64,000 bases of DNA from Aquabacterium sp. OR-4 (lineage in GTDB: Bacteria; Pseudomonadota; Gammaproteobacteria; Burkholderiales; Burkholderiaceae_C), in NCBI RefSeq assembly GCF_025290835.2, contig NZ_JAOCQD020000003.1, forward strand, positions 682,001-746,000, read 5' to 3'. Positions 44,896-55,121 of the stretch are shown piece after piece (positions within the stretch are counted from its first letter, which is position 1; each line of letters begins with the position of its first letter). A program made the position numbers and the translations under genes. The notes below the pieces were generated by a model. That model worked only from the letters and a program-made list of their open reading frames with translations, was not told the origin of the DNA and searched no databases.

Positions 44896-45087
44896 CAGGC
44901 CGCCGGGGCCGGTTGGGGCGAGGCTTGCCGGGTCGGCGGCTGAAGCGGCGGGGGGTGGACGTACGGCGGACCATGCGGCAGACCATGCACTGGGGCGGGC
45001 GGGACGGCGGGCACTGCGTCCCGTGGGGGCTTGCGTGACGATGATGCCACGGCCCTCCTGGCCGCCACGCCCTTGCCGGGCGCGGCT

Positions 45088-46106
45088 TCAGCCGGCCAGG
45101 CCCTTCAGCGCCTCAGGGTGTTCCCGATGGTCGGCGATGTACTGGCGAATGATGTCGTCGAAGCTGGCATCGGCCTGCAGGCCCAGCGCCTGGGCGCGCG
45201 CCGCCGACGCCGCCTGCGGCCAGCGCGCCACGATGCCGGCAATGCGCACGTCGTGCTGGAAGCTCACCCGCGCGCGCACGGCCGGGCCGGCCACGCGCTC
45301 GAGTGCATCCAGCATCTGCTGCACGGTGACGGTGAGGCCCGGCAGGTTGAGCGCGGTGCGGCCGGCGTAGGCGTCGCGGCTGGCCTCGTACACGGCGATC
45401 AGCCCGGCCACGGTGCTGGCCGGCGAGGCCACCGGGTGCGAGGTCTCGGGCGCCACCGGGCACACCGACGGCTCGCCCGCCAGCGGCTCACGGATGATGC
45501 CGCTGAAGAACGACGAGGCGGCGCCATTGGGCCGGCCGGGGCGCACGGTGACGGTCATCAGCCGCGCGCTGCGGCCGTCGATGAAGCCCTTGCGGGTGTA
45601 GTCGGCCACCAGCTGCTCACAGATGTACTTCTGGATGCCGTAGCTGGTTTGCGGCGTGGGCAGGGTGTTGTCGGTCACCACGGCCGGCATCGGGTGGGCC
45701 TCGTCAGGCCGAACACCGCCACCGAGCTGCTGAACACCAGGCGCGTGGGCGCCGCCCCGGCCTGCACGCGGGCGCGCAGGGCATCGAGCAGCGCACGGGT
45801 GCTGTCGAGGTTGGAGCGCAGGCCCAGCTCGAAATCGGCCTCGCACTCGCCCGATACCGCGCTGGCCAGATGGAACACGCCGTCAAAGGCCTCGTCGCGC
45901 AGCGCCTCGCACTGCGCCAGCAGCGGGCTGGTGCGGGCCTGCACGCGCGGGTCGGCGGCCAGATCGGCCAGGTGCGGGCCCAGCGCGAACTGGTCGGACA
46001 GCACGATGCAGCGGATGGGCGTGCCAGCCAGCGTGCCGCGGGCCAGCAGGGTGCGCGCCAGGCGCGCGCCGACGAATCCGGCGCCGCCGGTGATCAGGAT
46101 CTTCAT
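45088..46106 (-). pseudogene. DenD-like NAD-dependent epimerase/dehydrogenase, frameshifted
   Basis: The N-terminal part (ATG 46106) has the extended-SDR motif ILITGGAGFVGARLA and LVFSSSVAVFG. Near 45707-45710 one C appears missing. The other frame continues PDEAHPMPAVVTDNTLPTPQ with the active-site YGIQK and VRPGRPNGAASSF to a stop at 45088. The joined protein matches the D-erythronate dehydrogenase (DenD)-like family, which oxidises four-carbon sugar acids. It may be a true pseudogene or a base-call error in a GC run. It overlaps the FCD regulator gene by 4 bp. Confidence 0.75.
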
Positions 46107-46939
46107 GTCAGGGTCTGGCTCGGCTTGGTGGGCTTGGAGGTCTTGGCGGTCTTGGCGGGGGCCGCCGGGCGGGCGGGCTTCGGCGACCGTGGCGCCTTCA
46201 GCGGCGGCGCGGGCAGGGCCAGCGAGGGCAGCTTGCGGCGCGGCGAGCCGAGCACCTGCTCGATGTCTTCCTGCGCGCCGTCGATCTGCAGCAGCGAGGC
46301 GCGCTCGGCGCGGTCGGCGTCGCGGGCGATCAGCGCATCCAGCACGGCGCGGTGCAGCGGCAGCGATTGCGCGGGGCCGTCAGGCCGCGAGGTCGAGATC
46401 TCGAAGCTGGTGCGCAGCAGCGCGCCCAGCGCCTTGCCCATCTGCACCATCATGCGGTTGTGGCAGGCGTGCAGCAGGCCCTGGTGAAAGCGCAGATCGT
46501 GGGCCACGTAGTCGCCGCCCAGCTCGATGGCGGCCTTCATGCCGGCATAGGCGGTCTCGATCTCGGCAATGTCGGCGGGCGTGGCGCGCTCGGCCGCCAT
46601 GCGCACGGCGGCCGGCTCGACGATGCGGCGCAGCTCCTGCAGATCACGCAGAAACTCGCGCGTGAGGCCGATGCGCGACTGCCAGGCCACCACCGAGGGA
46701 TCGAACCAGTTCCACTGGTCGGCCGGCAGCACGCGCGTGCCCACCTTGGGCCCGGTGGTCACCAGGCCCTTGGCCACCAGCGACTTGATGGCCTCGCGCA
46801 CCACGGTGCGGCTGACGCCCAGCTCGGTGCACAGCTGGGCCTCGGGCGGAATGCTGCCCACATGGCCGTAGCGGCCCGACACGATGGCCTCACCCAGCAG
46901 ATCGAGTGTGTGGCCCAGGACGTTCTTGATGGCGTTCAT
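46103..46939 (-). CDS. FCD-domain GntR family regulator
   Basis: A 278-residue regulator with start ATG at 46939. The winged helix (PPEAQLCTELGVSRTVVREAIKSL) precedes an FCD ligand domain with metal-binding residues in DLRFHQGLLHACHN and LHRAVLDALIARD. The basic Ala/Pro/Lys C-terminal tail (AKTAKTSKPTKPSQ) is unusual. It lies between a sugar-acid SDR gene and the DenD-like gene, so it probably represses this cluster and releases on binding a sugar acid. It may act at the divergent region 53220-53363. Confidence 0.9.
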   Translation of the reverse strand: MNAIKNVLGHTLDLLGEAIVSGRYGHVGSIPPEAQLCTELGVSRTVVREAIKSLVAKGLVTTGPKVGTRVLPADQWNWFDPSVVAWQSRIGLTREFLRDLQELRRIVEPAAVRMAAERATPADIAEIETAYAGMKAAIELGGDYVAHDLRFHQGLLHACHNRMMVQMGKALGALLRTSFEISTSRPDGPAQSLPLHRAVLDALIARDADRAERASLLQIDGAQEDIEQVLGSPRRKLPSLALPAPPLKAPRSPKPARPAAPAKTAKTSKPTKPSQTLT

Positions 46940-46952
46940 GAGCCCGCGATTG

Positions 46953-47723
46953 TCACAGCGAGGCGGTCACGCCGCCGTCGACGTACAGGATGTGGCCGTT
47001 GACGAAGGCCGCGGCGTCGCTGGCCAGAAACACGCAGGCCGGCGCCAGTTCTTCCACCTCGCCCCAGCGGCGGCTGGGCGTGCGGCTGAGCAGCCAGCCG
47101 CTGAAGGTGTCGTCGGCCACCAGCTTGGCGGTGAGCTCGGTCTTGAAGTAGCCCGGCCCCAGGCCGTTCACGGTGATGCCGTGCGGCCCCAGGTCGATGG
47201 CCATGCCCTTGGTCAGCATCTTCACCGCGCCCTTGCTGGCGGCATAGGGCGCGATGCCGGGGCGGCCCAGCTCGCTTTGCACCGAGGCGATGTTGATGAT
47301 GCGGCCGCGCTGGCGGCCCACCATGCGCCGCGCCACGGCCTGGCCCACGATGAACAGGCTGTCGACATTGGTGCGCATGATGTCGGCCCAGTCTTGCGCG
47401 GCAAACTCGTGGAAGGCACCGCGGCGCTGGATGCCGGCGTTGTTGACCAGGATCTCCACCGGCGCCAGCTCGGCCTCGATGGCGGCCACGGCGGTGTCGA
47501 CCTGCGCGGCGTCGGTCACGTCGAAGGTGCGGGCCTGCACGTTGAGGCCTTCAGCGGCCAGCGTGGCGCGGGCGGCCTCGAGCTTGCCGGCGTCGCGGCC
47601 GTTGAGCACCACTGCGGCGCCGGCCTGGGCCAGGCCGCGGGCCAGGGCCAGGCCGATGCCGGCCGACGAGCCGGTGACCAGGGCCAGCTTGCCATCGAGG
47701 CGGAAGGTGGAGGCGTCGATCAT
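46953..47723 (-). CDS. SDR oxidoreductase, gluconate 5-dehydrogenase-like
   Basis: A 256-residue enzyme with start ATG at 47723 (MIDASTFRL). It has the cofactor motif TGSSAGIGLALARG, ILVNNAG, the catalytic Ser in IASVQSELG and the YAASK pair. The GPGYFKTELTAKLVAD loop resembles IdnO/Gno-type 5-keto-gluconate reductases. With the L-idonate dehydrogenase-like enzyme at 55903 it could interconvert L-idonate and gluconate, but that is inference. It is co-oriented with the sugar ABC transporter genes upstream. Confidence 0.85.
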   Translation of the reverse strand: MIDASTFRLDGKLALVTGSSAGIGLALARGLAQAGAAVVLNGRDAGKLEAARATLAAEGLNVQARTFDVTDAAQVDTAVAAIEAELAPVEILVNNAGIQRRGAFHEFAAQDWADIMRTNVDSLFIVGQAVARRMVGRQRGRIINIASVQSELGRPGIAPYAASKGAVKMLTKGMAIDLGPHGITVNGLGPGYFKTELTAKLVADDTFSGWLLSRTPSRRWGEVEELAPACVFLASDAAAFVNGHILYVDGGVTASL

Positions 47724-47742
47724 CGAGCGTGCGGCCGGTGGG

Positions 47743-48822
<1,080 letters not shown>

Positions 48823-48834
48823 GATGTTTGTGAG

Positions 48835-49677
48835 TTAGCTTTTTACAGCGCCGGCGGTGAGGCCGGAGACCATGTAGCGCTTGAAGGCGTAGTAGATGGC
48901 GGCGGGCGGCGCGGCGTAGACCAGGCCGGTGGCCATCAGCACCTCCCACGGCGAATCGTCGGCGGCCAGAAAATTGCCCAGTGCCACGGCCAGCGTGATG
49001 TCGGTCTCGGCCGAGAGCAGCAAAAAGCCGTAGAGGTATTCGTTCCAGGCCAGCAGCAGCGCGTAGGTGCCCACCGCCACCAGGCTGGGCACCATCAGCG
49101 GCACATACACCAGGCGAAACAGCTGCAGCGGGCTGGCGCCGTCGATGCGCGCCGCTTCGTCCAGCTCCCAGGGCAGCTTGTCGCTGGCCTGCTTGAGCAC
49201 CCAGATGCAGTAGGGCGTGGCAATCGTCACCATGGCCAGGATCAGCGACCAGTGGTTGTTCAGCAGGCCGTAGGTGGCCATGGTCTTGTACATCGGCACG
49301 GCCAGAAAGGCCGCGGGGATGAAGTAGGTGAACAGCGCCAGGTTCATCACCGTGCGGCCGCCGCGCACCTTGAGCCGGCTGATCGCAAAGGCCGCGCAGG
49401 TGGCGATGCCCAGCGTGATCACGCCCACGCTCACCGCAATGAACAGCGAGTTGCCCAGCTGCGTCCAGAAGTGGGTGAGGTAGTAGTGCTTTTGCTGGAA
49501 CACGGTGGCGAAGTTGTCCAGCGTGGGCTCCTTGGGCCACAGGCGGCCGCTGGTGGCCTGGTCACGCGGCGAGATCGCGAACAGCATCAGGTGGTAGACG
49601 GGGATCAGCGTCCACAGCAGCACCGGAATGCCCACCAGCAGCAGCTGGGCCTCGGTGATGAACTTCTTGAGTTTCAT
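48835..49677 (-). CDS. Sugar ABC permease (MalG/UgpE type)
   Basis: A 280-residue inner-membrane permease with about six transmembrane helices. The EAA loop appears as KLPWELDEAARIDGASPLQLFRLVYVPL, the coupling helix that docks on the ATPase. It pairs with the permease encoded just upstream (gap 10 bp). Confidence 0.93.
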   Translation of the reverse strand: MKLKKFITEAQLLLVGIPVLLWTLIPVYHLMLFAISPRDQATSGRLWPKEPTLDNFATVFQQKHYYLTHFWTQLGNSLFIAVSVGVITLGIATCAAFAISRLKVRGGRTVMNLALFTYFIPAAFLAVPMYKTMATYGLLNNHWSLILAMVTIATPYCIWVLKQASDKLPWELDEAARIDGASPLQLFRLVYVPLMVPSLVAVGTYALLLAWNEYLYGFLLLSAETDITLAVALGNFLAADDSPWEVLMATGLVYAAPPAAIYYAFKRYMVSGLTAGAVKS

Positions 49678-49687
49678 GTCAGCCGGC

Positions 49688-50545
49688 TCACTTCGACAGG
49701 CGCTTCATCATCAGGAACACCATCGGCAGCACCAGCGGCAGCGCGACGACGATGGTGGCCATGGCCAGCTCGATCTGATCGAGCCGCAGGTAGCGGATGC
49801 CGAGCGTGGCCAGCACATGGGTCAGGTCGGCCGGGCCGCCGCCGGTGAGCAGGTAGACGCTGTTGAAGTCACCCAGGGTCCAGATCATCGACAGCACGCT
49901 GCTGGTGATGTACAGGCCGGCCATCGACGGCCAGGTGATGAAGCGGAACTTCTGCCAGCGGGTGGCGCCGTCGACGCTGGCGGCCTCGTAGTGCTCGGCC
50001 GGAATGGCCAGGCGGCCGGCCAGCAGGATCAAGGTCCAGAAGGGCAGTGACTTCCAGATGTGCATCAGCATCGAGAAGCTCAGCGCCAGCATCGGGTCGT
50101 TGAGCCAGTTCGGCCCGTCGAGCCCGGTGAGCTTGAAATAGGTGGTGTTGATCACGCCCCATTCGGGGTTGAGCATGAAGCGCACGCTCAGGATCGTGGG
50201 AATGCTGGGCACCGCCCACGGCAGGATGAAGATGGCCGAGAGGATCTTGATCCACCAGCGCGCGGTGACGAAAAATCCCGACAGCCCCAGCGCGATCAGC
50301 ATCTTCAGGTTCACCGCCACCACGATGAAGATCACCGTGTTGATGGCCGTGCGAAAGAAGATCGGGTCTTCGAACAGCTTCACATAGCTGGACGGATGGC
50401 GCGCCAGCCACAGGCCGTAGCCCACCGGGTACAGCACGAAGACGACGAACACCAGCAGGTAGGGCAGCAGCATCGCCCGGCCCCAGAAGGTCCAGGGGCT
50501 CATCGGCCGTGCAGGTAGCGGTGCGGGAAGGGCTGCGGTGCTCAT
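49688..50545 (-). CDS. Sugar ABC permease (MalF/UgpA type)
   Basis: A 285-residue permease with about six transmembrane helices. Its EAA loop is EHYEAASVDGATRWQKFRFITWPS. It forms the transmembrane pore with the protein of the downstream gene. It is separated from the binding-protein gene by about 190 bp that include a GC-rich double hairpin, which may lower permease expression relative to the binding protein. Confidence 0.93.
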   Translation of the reverse strand: MSTAALPAPLPARPMSPWTFWGRAMLLPYLLVFVVFVLYPVGYGLWLARHPSSYVKLFEDPIFFRTAINTVIFIVVAVNLKMLIALGLSGFFVTARWWIKILSAIFILPWAVPSIPTILSVRFMLNPEWGVINTTYFKLTGLDGPNWLNDPMLALSFSMLMHIWKSLPFWTLILLAGRLAIPAEHYEAASVDGATRWQKFRFITWPSMAGLYITSSVLSMIWTLGDFNSVYLLTGGGPADLTHVLATLGIRYLRLDQIELAMATIVVALPLVLPMVFLMMKRLSK

Positions 50546-50690
50546 GGCTCGCTGTATTCAGACATCGACAGAAGCGCTGTCAGGTCGGCGGGGATAGGGC
50601 GATGGGCACGACCGGGGCGCGCCACGCACGCGCGCAGCGCCGTGCACCTTCAAGCAGTCGCGCCAGCCCGGCTTGGCCGGGCTGGCCGGG

Positions 50691-50733
50691 ACGCCCCCCT
50701 GGGGGGGAAGCGCCCCTGGGCGCTTCGGGGGGG
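50691..50733. repeat. GC-rich double-hairpin intergenic repeat (copy 2)
   Basis: CGCCCCCCTGGGGGGG followed by GCGCCCCTGGGCGC and CTTCGGGGGGG. The arrangement matches the copy at 5968-6014. It abuts the stop codon of the binding-protein gene and probably protects or terminates that transcript. Confidence 0.65.
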
Positions 50734-50734
50734 C

Positions 50735-52111
50735 TTAGTTCGCGGCGACGGTCTTGATGCGCGAGATCATCTCGTCCACCGCCTTGTCCACCGGCACCTT
50801 CTCGCTCAGGATGCGGTTCATGGCCTTGGCCCAGACGTTCTCGTTGTTGAGCACCGTGAACTTGTAGTTCTTGGTGAACTCGAACGGCACCGTGCCGCTC
50901 TTGAACTGGTTGTACACGGCCACGCGGTGGGCATCGGCCTTCCAGAAGGCGCTCTCCTGTGCCGTCTTCTGCACCGGGAACCAGCGGCCCTGCGAGCCTT
51001 CCACATACGGCGTGAGGTTCTTCTCGTCGAGCATGAAGCTGACGAACTGCTTGGCCAGCGCCTTCTGCTTGGCGTCCTTGAAGATCACGCCCACCTTCAC
51101 CGCGGCGCGGTACTGCATCTTGCTGCCGTCGGGCTTGGTCGGGAAGCCGGCGGTGGCGATGTTCTCGGCGTAGTTCTTCTTGGCCGTGGCGCGCTGGGCC
51201 TCGGTGAGCGTGGCGTTGGTGCTGTCATCGAGCCACTTGGCGGCAATCGAGATCGTCGCGTTGTGGGTCAGGATGATGGTCTTGTTGTGGAAGGCGACGT
51301 TGTTGTCGGGGTCCTTCCAGGCGGTGGACGACGGCGGCGTGCAGTTCTTGCCGTACACCGAGGTGTAGTCGGTCATCGCATTGATCAGGCCCTGGCGCAC
51401 GGCCGGGTCGTCGACCAGCAGCTTGCCCGAATCGTTCACCAGCTTGACGTTGTGCGCGTCCATGAAGGTCAGGAACGAGTAGAACGCGTCGCTCGAATCC
51501 ACGCCCATCGGGAAGCCGGTGGCATAGCCGCGCGAGCCGGTCTTCTGGCGGTAGGCGCTCTGCACCTTGTCGCACCAGAAGCTCCAGTAGCCCTTCCAGT
51601 CTTTCGGGATGTCGGTGTCCTTGAAGCCCGCCTCGGCCAGCATGTCCTTCCAGTACTGGATGTGCATGGTCTGCTGCTTGATCGGGAAGGCGTAGTACGC
51701 GCGCTTGCCGTCGGCGTTGTTCAGCAAGAAGGCGGTGGACAGCGCCTGCGGCTCGAACTTGGCGCGCAGCGGATCGATGATCGAGCTGAGGTCTTCGAGC
51801 TTGCCGTCATAGGCCCACTTGGCCGCCACCTGGAAGTCGTACACGTCGCCATAGGCCACATCGGGCGGGTTGCCGGCATCGAGTGCGGCCACGCTCTTGG
51901 GGATGATTTCCTGCGGCGCATACAGCGACAGCGCGACCTTGCTCTTGGTCTTTTCCTCGAAGGCCTTCACGGCGGCAAACAGTGCGTCGTCCTCGCCCTT
52001 GTAGTAGCCCTTGTTCCACCACACGGTGAGGGTCTGCTGGGCAAATGCCGAGGTGGTGGCCATCAGGCCGGCGGCGATCAAGGCGCCGGTGATCCAGTTG
52101 CGTGCATGCAT
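50735..52111 (-). CDS. Sugar ABC extracellular binding protein
   Basis: A 458-residue periplasmic protein with ATG 52111 preceded by GGAG. The signal peptide ends near SAFAQQ. The mature protein begins TLTVWWNKGYYKGEDDALFAA, typical of MalE/UgpB family 1 binding proteins, and includes PDVAYGDVYDFQ and FLTFMDAHNVKLVND. It delivers a carbohydrate or sugar acid to the permease encoded downstream. The catabolic neighbours suggest a sugar acid or deoxy sugar. Confidence 0.92.
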   Translation of the reverse strand: MHARNWITGALIAAGLMATTSAFAQQTLTVWWNKGYYKGEDDALFAAVKAFEEKTKSKVALSLYAPQEIIPKSVAALDAGNPPDVAYGDVYDFQVAAKWAYDGKLEDLSSIIDPLRAKFEPQALSTAFLLNNADGKRAYYAFPIKQQTMHIQYWKDMLAEAGFKDTDIPKDWKGYWSFWCDKVQSAYRQKTGSRGYATGFPMGVDSSDAFYSFLTFMDAHNVKLVNDSGKLLVDDPAVRQGLINAMTDYTSVYGKNCTPPSSTAWKDPDNNVAFHNKTIILTHNATISIAAKWLDDSTNATLTEAQRATAKKNYAENIATAGFPTKPDGSKMQYRAAVKVGVIFKDAKQKALAKQFVSFMLDEKNLTPYVEGSQGRWFPVQKTAQESAFWKADAHRVAVYNQFKSGTVPFEFTKNYKFTVLNNENVWAKAMNRILSEKVPVDKAVDEMISRIKTVAAN

Positions 52112-52208
52112 CGAGATGTCTCCAGTCGTGGCCCGTTGGGCGGGCTTGTCAATGGCGGTCATGCCGGATGATGATCGTATGATGAATGATGTCTGCTCAG
52201 CCCGGGAC

Positions 52209-53219
52209 TTACCCGTGGCCGCGGCACTCGGGCACCGGCGTGGGCGGTGTCTGGCCGCTGAAGTGGGCGGCCAGATTGGCCTGCGCCAGATCGGCCATGG
52301 CCTGGCGCGTGGCGCGCGTGGCACTGCCGATGTGCGGGGCCAGCACCACCTGCGGCAGCGCGCGCAGGCGCTCGGGCACCCGCGGTTCGTCGGCAAACAC
52401 ATCGAGGCCGGCGCCGGCGATCACGCCGCGCTCGAGGGCGTCGATCAGCGCGGCTTCGTCCACCACCGAGCCGCGGGCCACATTGACCAGGATGCCGCGC
52501 TCGGCCGAGCTGCCGCCCAGCGCGGCCAGCACCTGGGCATTGACCAGGTGGCGGGTGCCGGCACCGCCGGGCGTGATCAGCACCAGAAAGTCGCTCTCGG
52601 CGGCCAGGGCCTGGGCACTGGGCAGGTAGCGCCAGGGCAGCCCGGGCTTGGCCGAGCGCGCGGTGTAGGCAATGGCCATGTTGAAGGCCGCGGCGCGCTG
52701 CGCAATGGCCTGGCCGATGCGGCCCATGCCCACGATGCCCAGGCGCGCGCCGCTCATCTTGCGTGCCAGCGGCAGTGGCCCGGCGGCGGCCCACTGGCCG
52801 CTGCGCACATGGTGGTCGGCCAGCGGGATCTGGCGCGCGGTGGCCAGCATCAGGGCCAGGGCCAGGTCGGCGACATCGTCGTTGAGCACATCGGGCGTGT
52901 GCGTGACCATCACGCCGCGGGCACGGGCGGCGGCCACGTCGATGCCGTCGTAGCCCACGCCCATCACCGAGATCACCTCCAGGGCCGGCAGGCTGGCGAT
53001 GAGCTCGGCGCTGACCTTGCTTTCGCCGCTGGCCGCAATGCCGCGGATGCGCGGCGCCACGGCGGCAAAGGCGGCCGGATCGCTCTCGTGCAGGCGGTCG
53101 TGCAGCGTGAAGGCGGCGCGCAGCTGCGGCTCGAGCAGGGGCGACGGGCGGGTCACCGACAGGATCTCGGCCGGGGCCTGCGCGGCTGTGCCCGCTGGCG
53201 TGGATGGGGGTGCGTTCAC
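52209..53219 (-). CDS. 2-hydroxyacid dehydrogenase (GhrB-like)
   Basis: A 336-residue NAD(P)-dependent D-2-hydroxyacid dehydrogenase. GTG 53219 is preferred over ATG 53276 because GGAG lies about ten bases upstream, while 53276 has none. It has MGVGYDGIDVAAARARGV, the Rossmann GIVGMGRIGQAI, ARGSVVDEAALIDALE, and the catalytic Glu (DVFADEP) and His (LAPHIGSAT). It probably reduces glyoxylate, hydroxypyruvate or a 2-keto sugar acid. It is divergent from the dehydratase operon. Confidence 0.9.
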   Translation of the reverse strand: MNAPPSTPAGTAAQAPAEILSVTRPSPLLEPQLRAAFTLHDRLHESDPAAFAAVAPRIRGIAASGESKVSAELIASLPALEVISVMGVGYDGIDVAAARARGVMVTHTPDVLNDDVADLALALMLATARQIPLADHHVRSGQWAAAGPLPLARKMSGARLGIVGMGRIGQAIAQRAAAFNMAIAYTARSAKPGLPWRYLPSAQALAAESDFLVLITPGGAGTRHLVNAQVLAALGGSSAERGILVNVARGSVVDEAALIDALERGVIAGAGLDVFADEPRVPERLRALPQVVLAPHIGSATRATRQAMADLAQANLAAHFSGQTPPTPVPECRGHG

Positions 53220-53363
53220 CGCTGCGCTCTCCTGCAAAAACTCGGGGGTTCCACGGGTATTCGGCTCAATCGTCATACCATAGTATCTCGACACAACAAA
53301 CCCGGGCGCCCGGGAAAACGAGAACACCGGCCGCCCGCAAAGCCAGAGCACCGTGAGCACACG
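53220..53363. promoter_or_regulatory. Divergent promoter region with GntR-type operator
   Basis: This 144-bp region separates leftward and rightward sugar-acid genes. At 53275-53286, ATACCATAGTAT fits ATAC-N-AT-N-GTAT, a near-palindrome of the size recognised by FCD-type GntR regulators. The FCD regulator at 46103-46939 is the natural candidate. -10/-35 elements were not assigned. Confidence 0.5.
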
Positions 53364-55109
53364 ATGAGCGACACACCGAAGAAAAAACGCGCCAAGGATC
53401 TGCGCAGCCAGCAGTGGTTCGGCCGCCAGGACCGCGACGGCTTTGCCTACCGCAGCTGGGTCAAGGGCAAGGGCGTGCCGCACGACCAGTTCGACGGCCG
53501 GCCGGTGATCGGCATCTGCAACACCTTTAGCGAGCTCACGCCCTGCAACAGCCATTTCCGCACGCTGGCGGAACAGGTGAAGATCGGCGTCTACGAGGCC
53601 GGCGGCTTTCCGCTCGAGTTTCCGGTGATGAGCCTGGGCGAGACCCTGCTGCGCCCCACCGCCATGCTCTACCGCAACCTGGCCAGCATGGATGTCGAAG
53701 AGAGCATCCGCGGCAACCCGATCGACGGTGTGGTGCTGCTGATGGGCTGCGACAAGACCACGCCCAGCCTGCTGATGGGCGCCGGCAGCGTGGACCTGCC
53801 CACCATCGGCGTCAGCGGCGGGCCCATGCTCAACGGCAAGTGGCGCGGCCAGGAGCTGGGCAGCGGCACCGGCGTGTGGAGCATGAGCGAGCAGGTGCGC
53901 GCCGGCACGCTGAAGCTGGCTGATTTTTTCGAAGCCGAGAGCTGCATGCACCGCAGCCACGGCCACTGCATGACCATGGGCACCGCCAGCACCATGGCCA
54001 GCATGGTCGAGGCGCTGGGCGTGGGCCTGCCCGGCAATGCCGCCTACCCGGCGGTCGACGGCCGGCGCAATGTGCTGGCGCGGGCCGCCGGCCGGCGCAT
54101 CGTCGAGATGGTGCATGCCGACCAGACGCTGTCGAGCATCCTCACCCGAGAGGCCTTCGAGAACGCCATCCGCACGCTGGCGGCCATTGGCGGCAGCACC
54201 AATGCGGTGATCCACCTGATCGCCATTGCCGGCCGCCTGGGCGTGCCGCTGTCGATCGACGATTTCGACCGCCTGGCCAGCGAGCTGCCCTGCCTGGTGA
54301 ACCTGCAGCCCAGCGGCGAACACCTGATGGAAGACTTCTGCTACGCCGGCGGCCTGCCGGTGGTGATGCGCCAGCTGCTCGAGGCCGGCCTGCTGCACGG
54401 TGAGGCCATCACCGCCAACGGCCGCAGCATGGCCCAGAACGTGGCCGAGGCCGAGAACTTCGATCCGCGCGTGATCAAGACCATGGCGGCGCCCTTCAAG
54501 CCCGCCGCCGGCATTGCCGTGCTGCGCGGCAACCTGGCACCGCGCGGCGCGGTGATCAAGCCCAGCGCGGCCACGCCGGCGCTGATGCAGCACACCGGCC
54601 GCGCGGTGGTGTTCGAGAACAGCGACGACTTCCATGCCCGCATCGACGACGAGGCGCTCGATGTCGACGAGACCTGCATCCTGGTGCTGAAGAACTGCGG
54701 CCCCAAGGGCTACCCGGGCATGGCCGAGGTGGGCAACATGCCGCTGCCGCCCAAGATCCTGCGCAAGGGCATCACCGACATGGTGCGCATCAGCGATGCG
54801 CGCATGAGCGGCACCGCCTACGGCACCGTGGTGCTGCACACCGCGCCCGAGGCCGCGGCCGGTGGCACGCTGGCCCTGGTAAAAAGCGGTGACCTGATCA
54901 CGCTGGACGTGGCCGGCCGCCGCCTGCACCTGCATGTGGACGATGCCGAGCTCGAGACGCGCCGCGCCGCCTGGCAGCCGCCCAAGCCACCGCTGGACAG
55001 CGGCTACTGGAAACTCTACGTCGACCATGTGCTGCAGGCCGACGAGGGGGTCGATCTCGACTTCCTGCGCGGCAAGCGTGGCGCCTTCGTTCCCAAAGAC
55101 AACCACTGA
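53364..55109 (+). CDS. IlvD/EDD family sugar-acid dehydratase
   Basis: A 581-residue iron-sulfur dehydratase with start ATG at 53364. Fe-S ligand cysteines are visible in VIGICNTFSELTPCNSHF, VLLMGCDKTTPS and SCMHRSHGHCMTMGTASTMA. The C-terminal RISDARMSGTAYGTVVLH is diagnostic. The WFGRQDRDGFAYRSW opening and length match the L-arabinonate/D-xylonate/L-fuconate-type branch rather than IlvD itself. It makes a 2-keto-3-deoxy sugar acid, the substrate for the downstream SDR and FAH-family enzymes. It leads the rightward operon. Confidence 0.92.
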   Translation: MSDTPKKKRAKDLRSQQWFGRQDRDGFAYRSWVKGKGVPHDQFDGRPVIGICNTFSELTPCNSHFRTLAEQVKIGVYEAGGFPLEFPVMSLGETLLRPTAMLYRNLASMDVEESIRGNPIDGVVLLMGCDKTTPSLLMGAGSVDLPTIGVSGGPMLNGKWRGQELGSGTGVWSMSEQVRAGTLKLADFFEAESCMHRSHGHCMTMGTASTMASMVEALGVGLPGNAAYPAVDGRRNVLARAAGRRIVEMVHADQTLSSILTREAFENAIRTLAAIGGSTNAVIHLIAIAGRLGVPLSIDDFDRLASELPCLVNLQPSGEHLMEDFCYAGGLPVVMRQLLEAGLLHGEAITANGRSMAQNVAEAENFDPRVIKTMAAPFKPAAGIAVLRGNLAPRGAVIKPSAATPALMQHTGRAVVFENSDDFHARIDDEALDVDETCILVLKNCGPKGYPGMAEVGNMPLPPKILRKGITDMVRISDARMSGTAYGTVVLHTAPEAAAGGTLALVKSGDLITLDVAGRRLHLHVDDAELETRRAAWQPPKPPLDSGYWKLYVDHVLQADEGVDLDFLRGKRGAFVPKDNH

Positions 55110-55121
55110 CCTCACCGCCCC

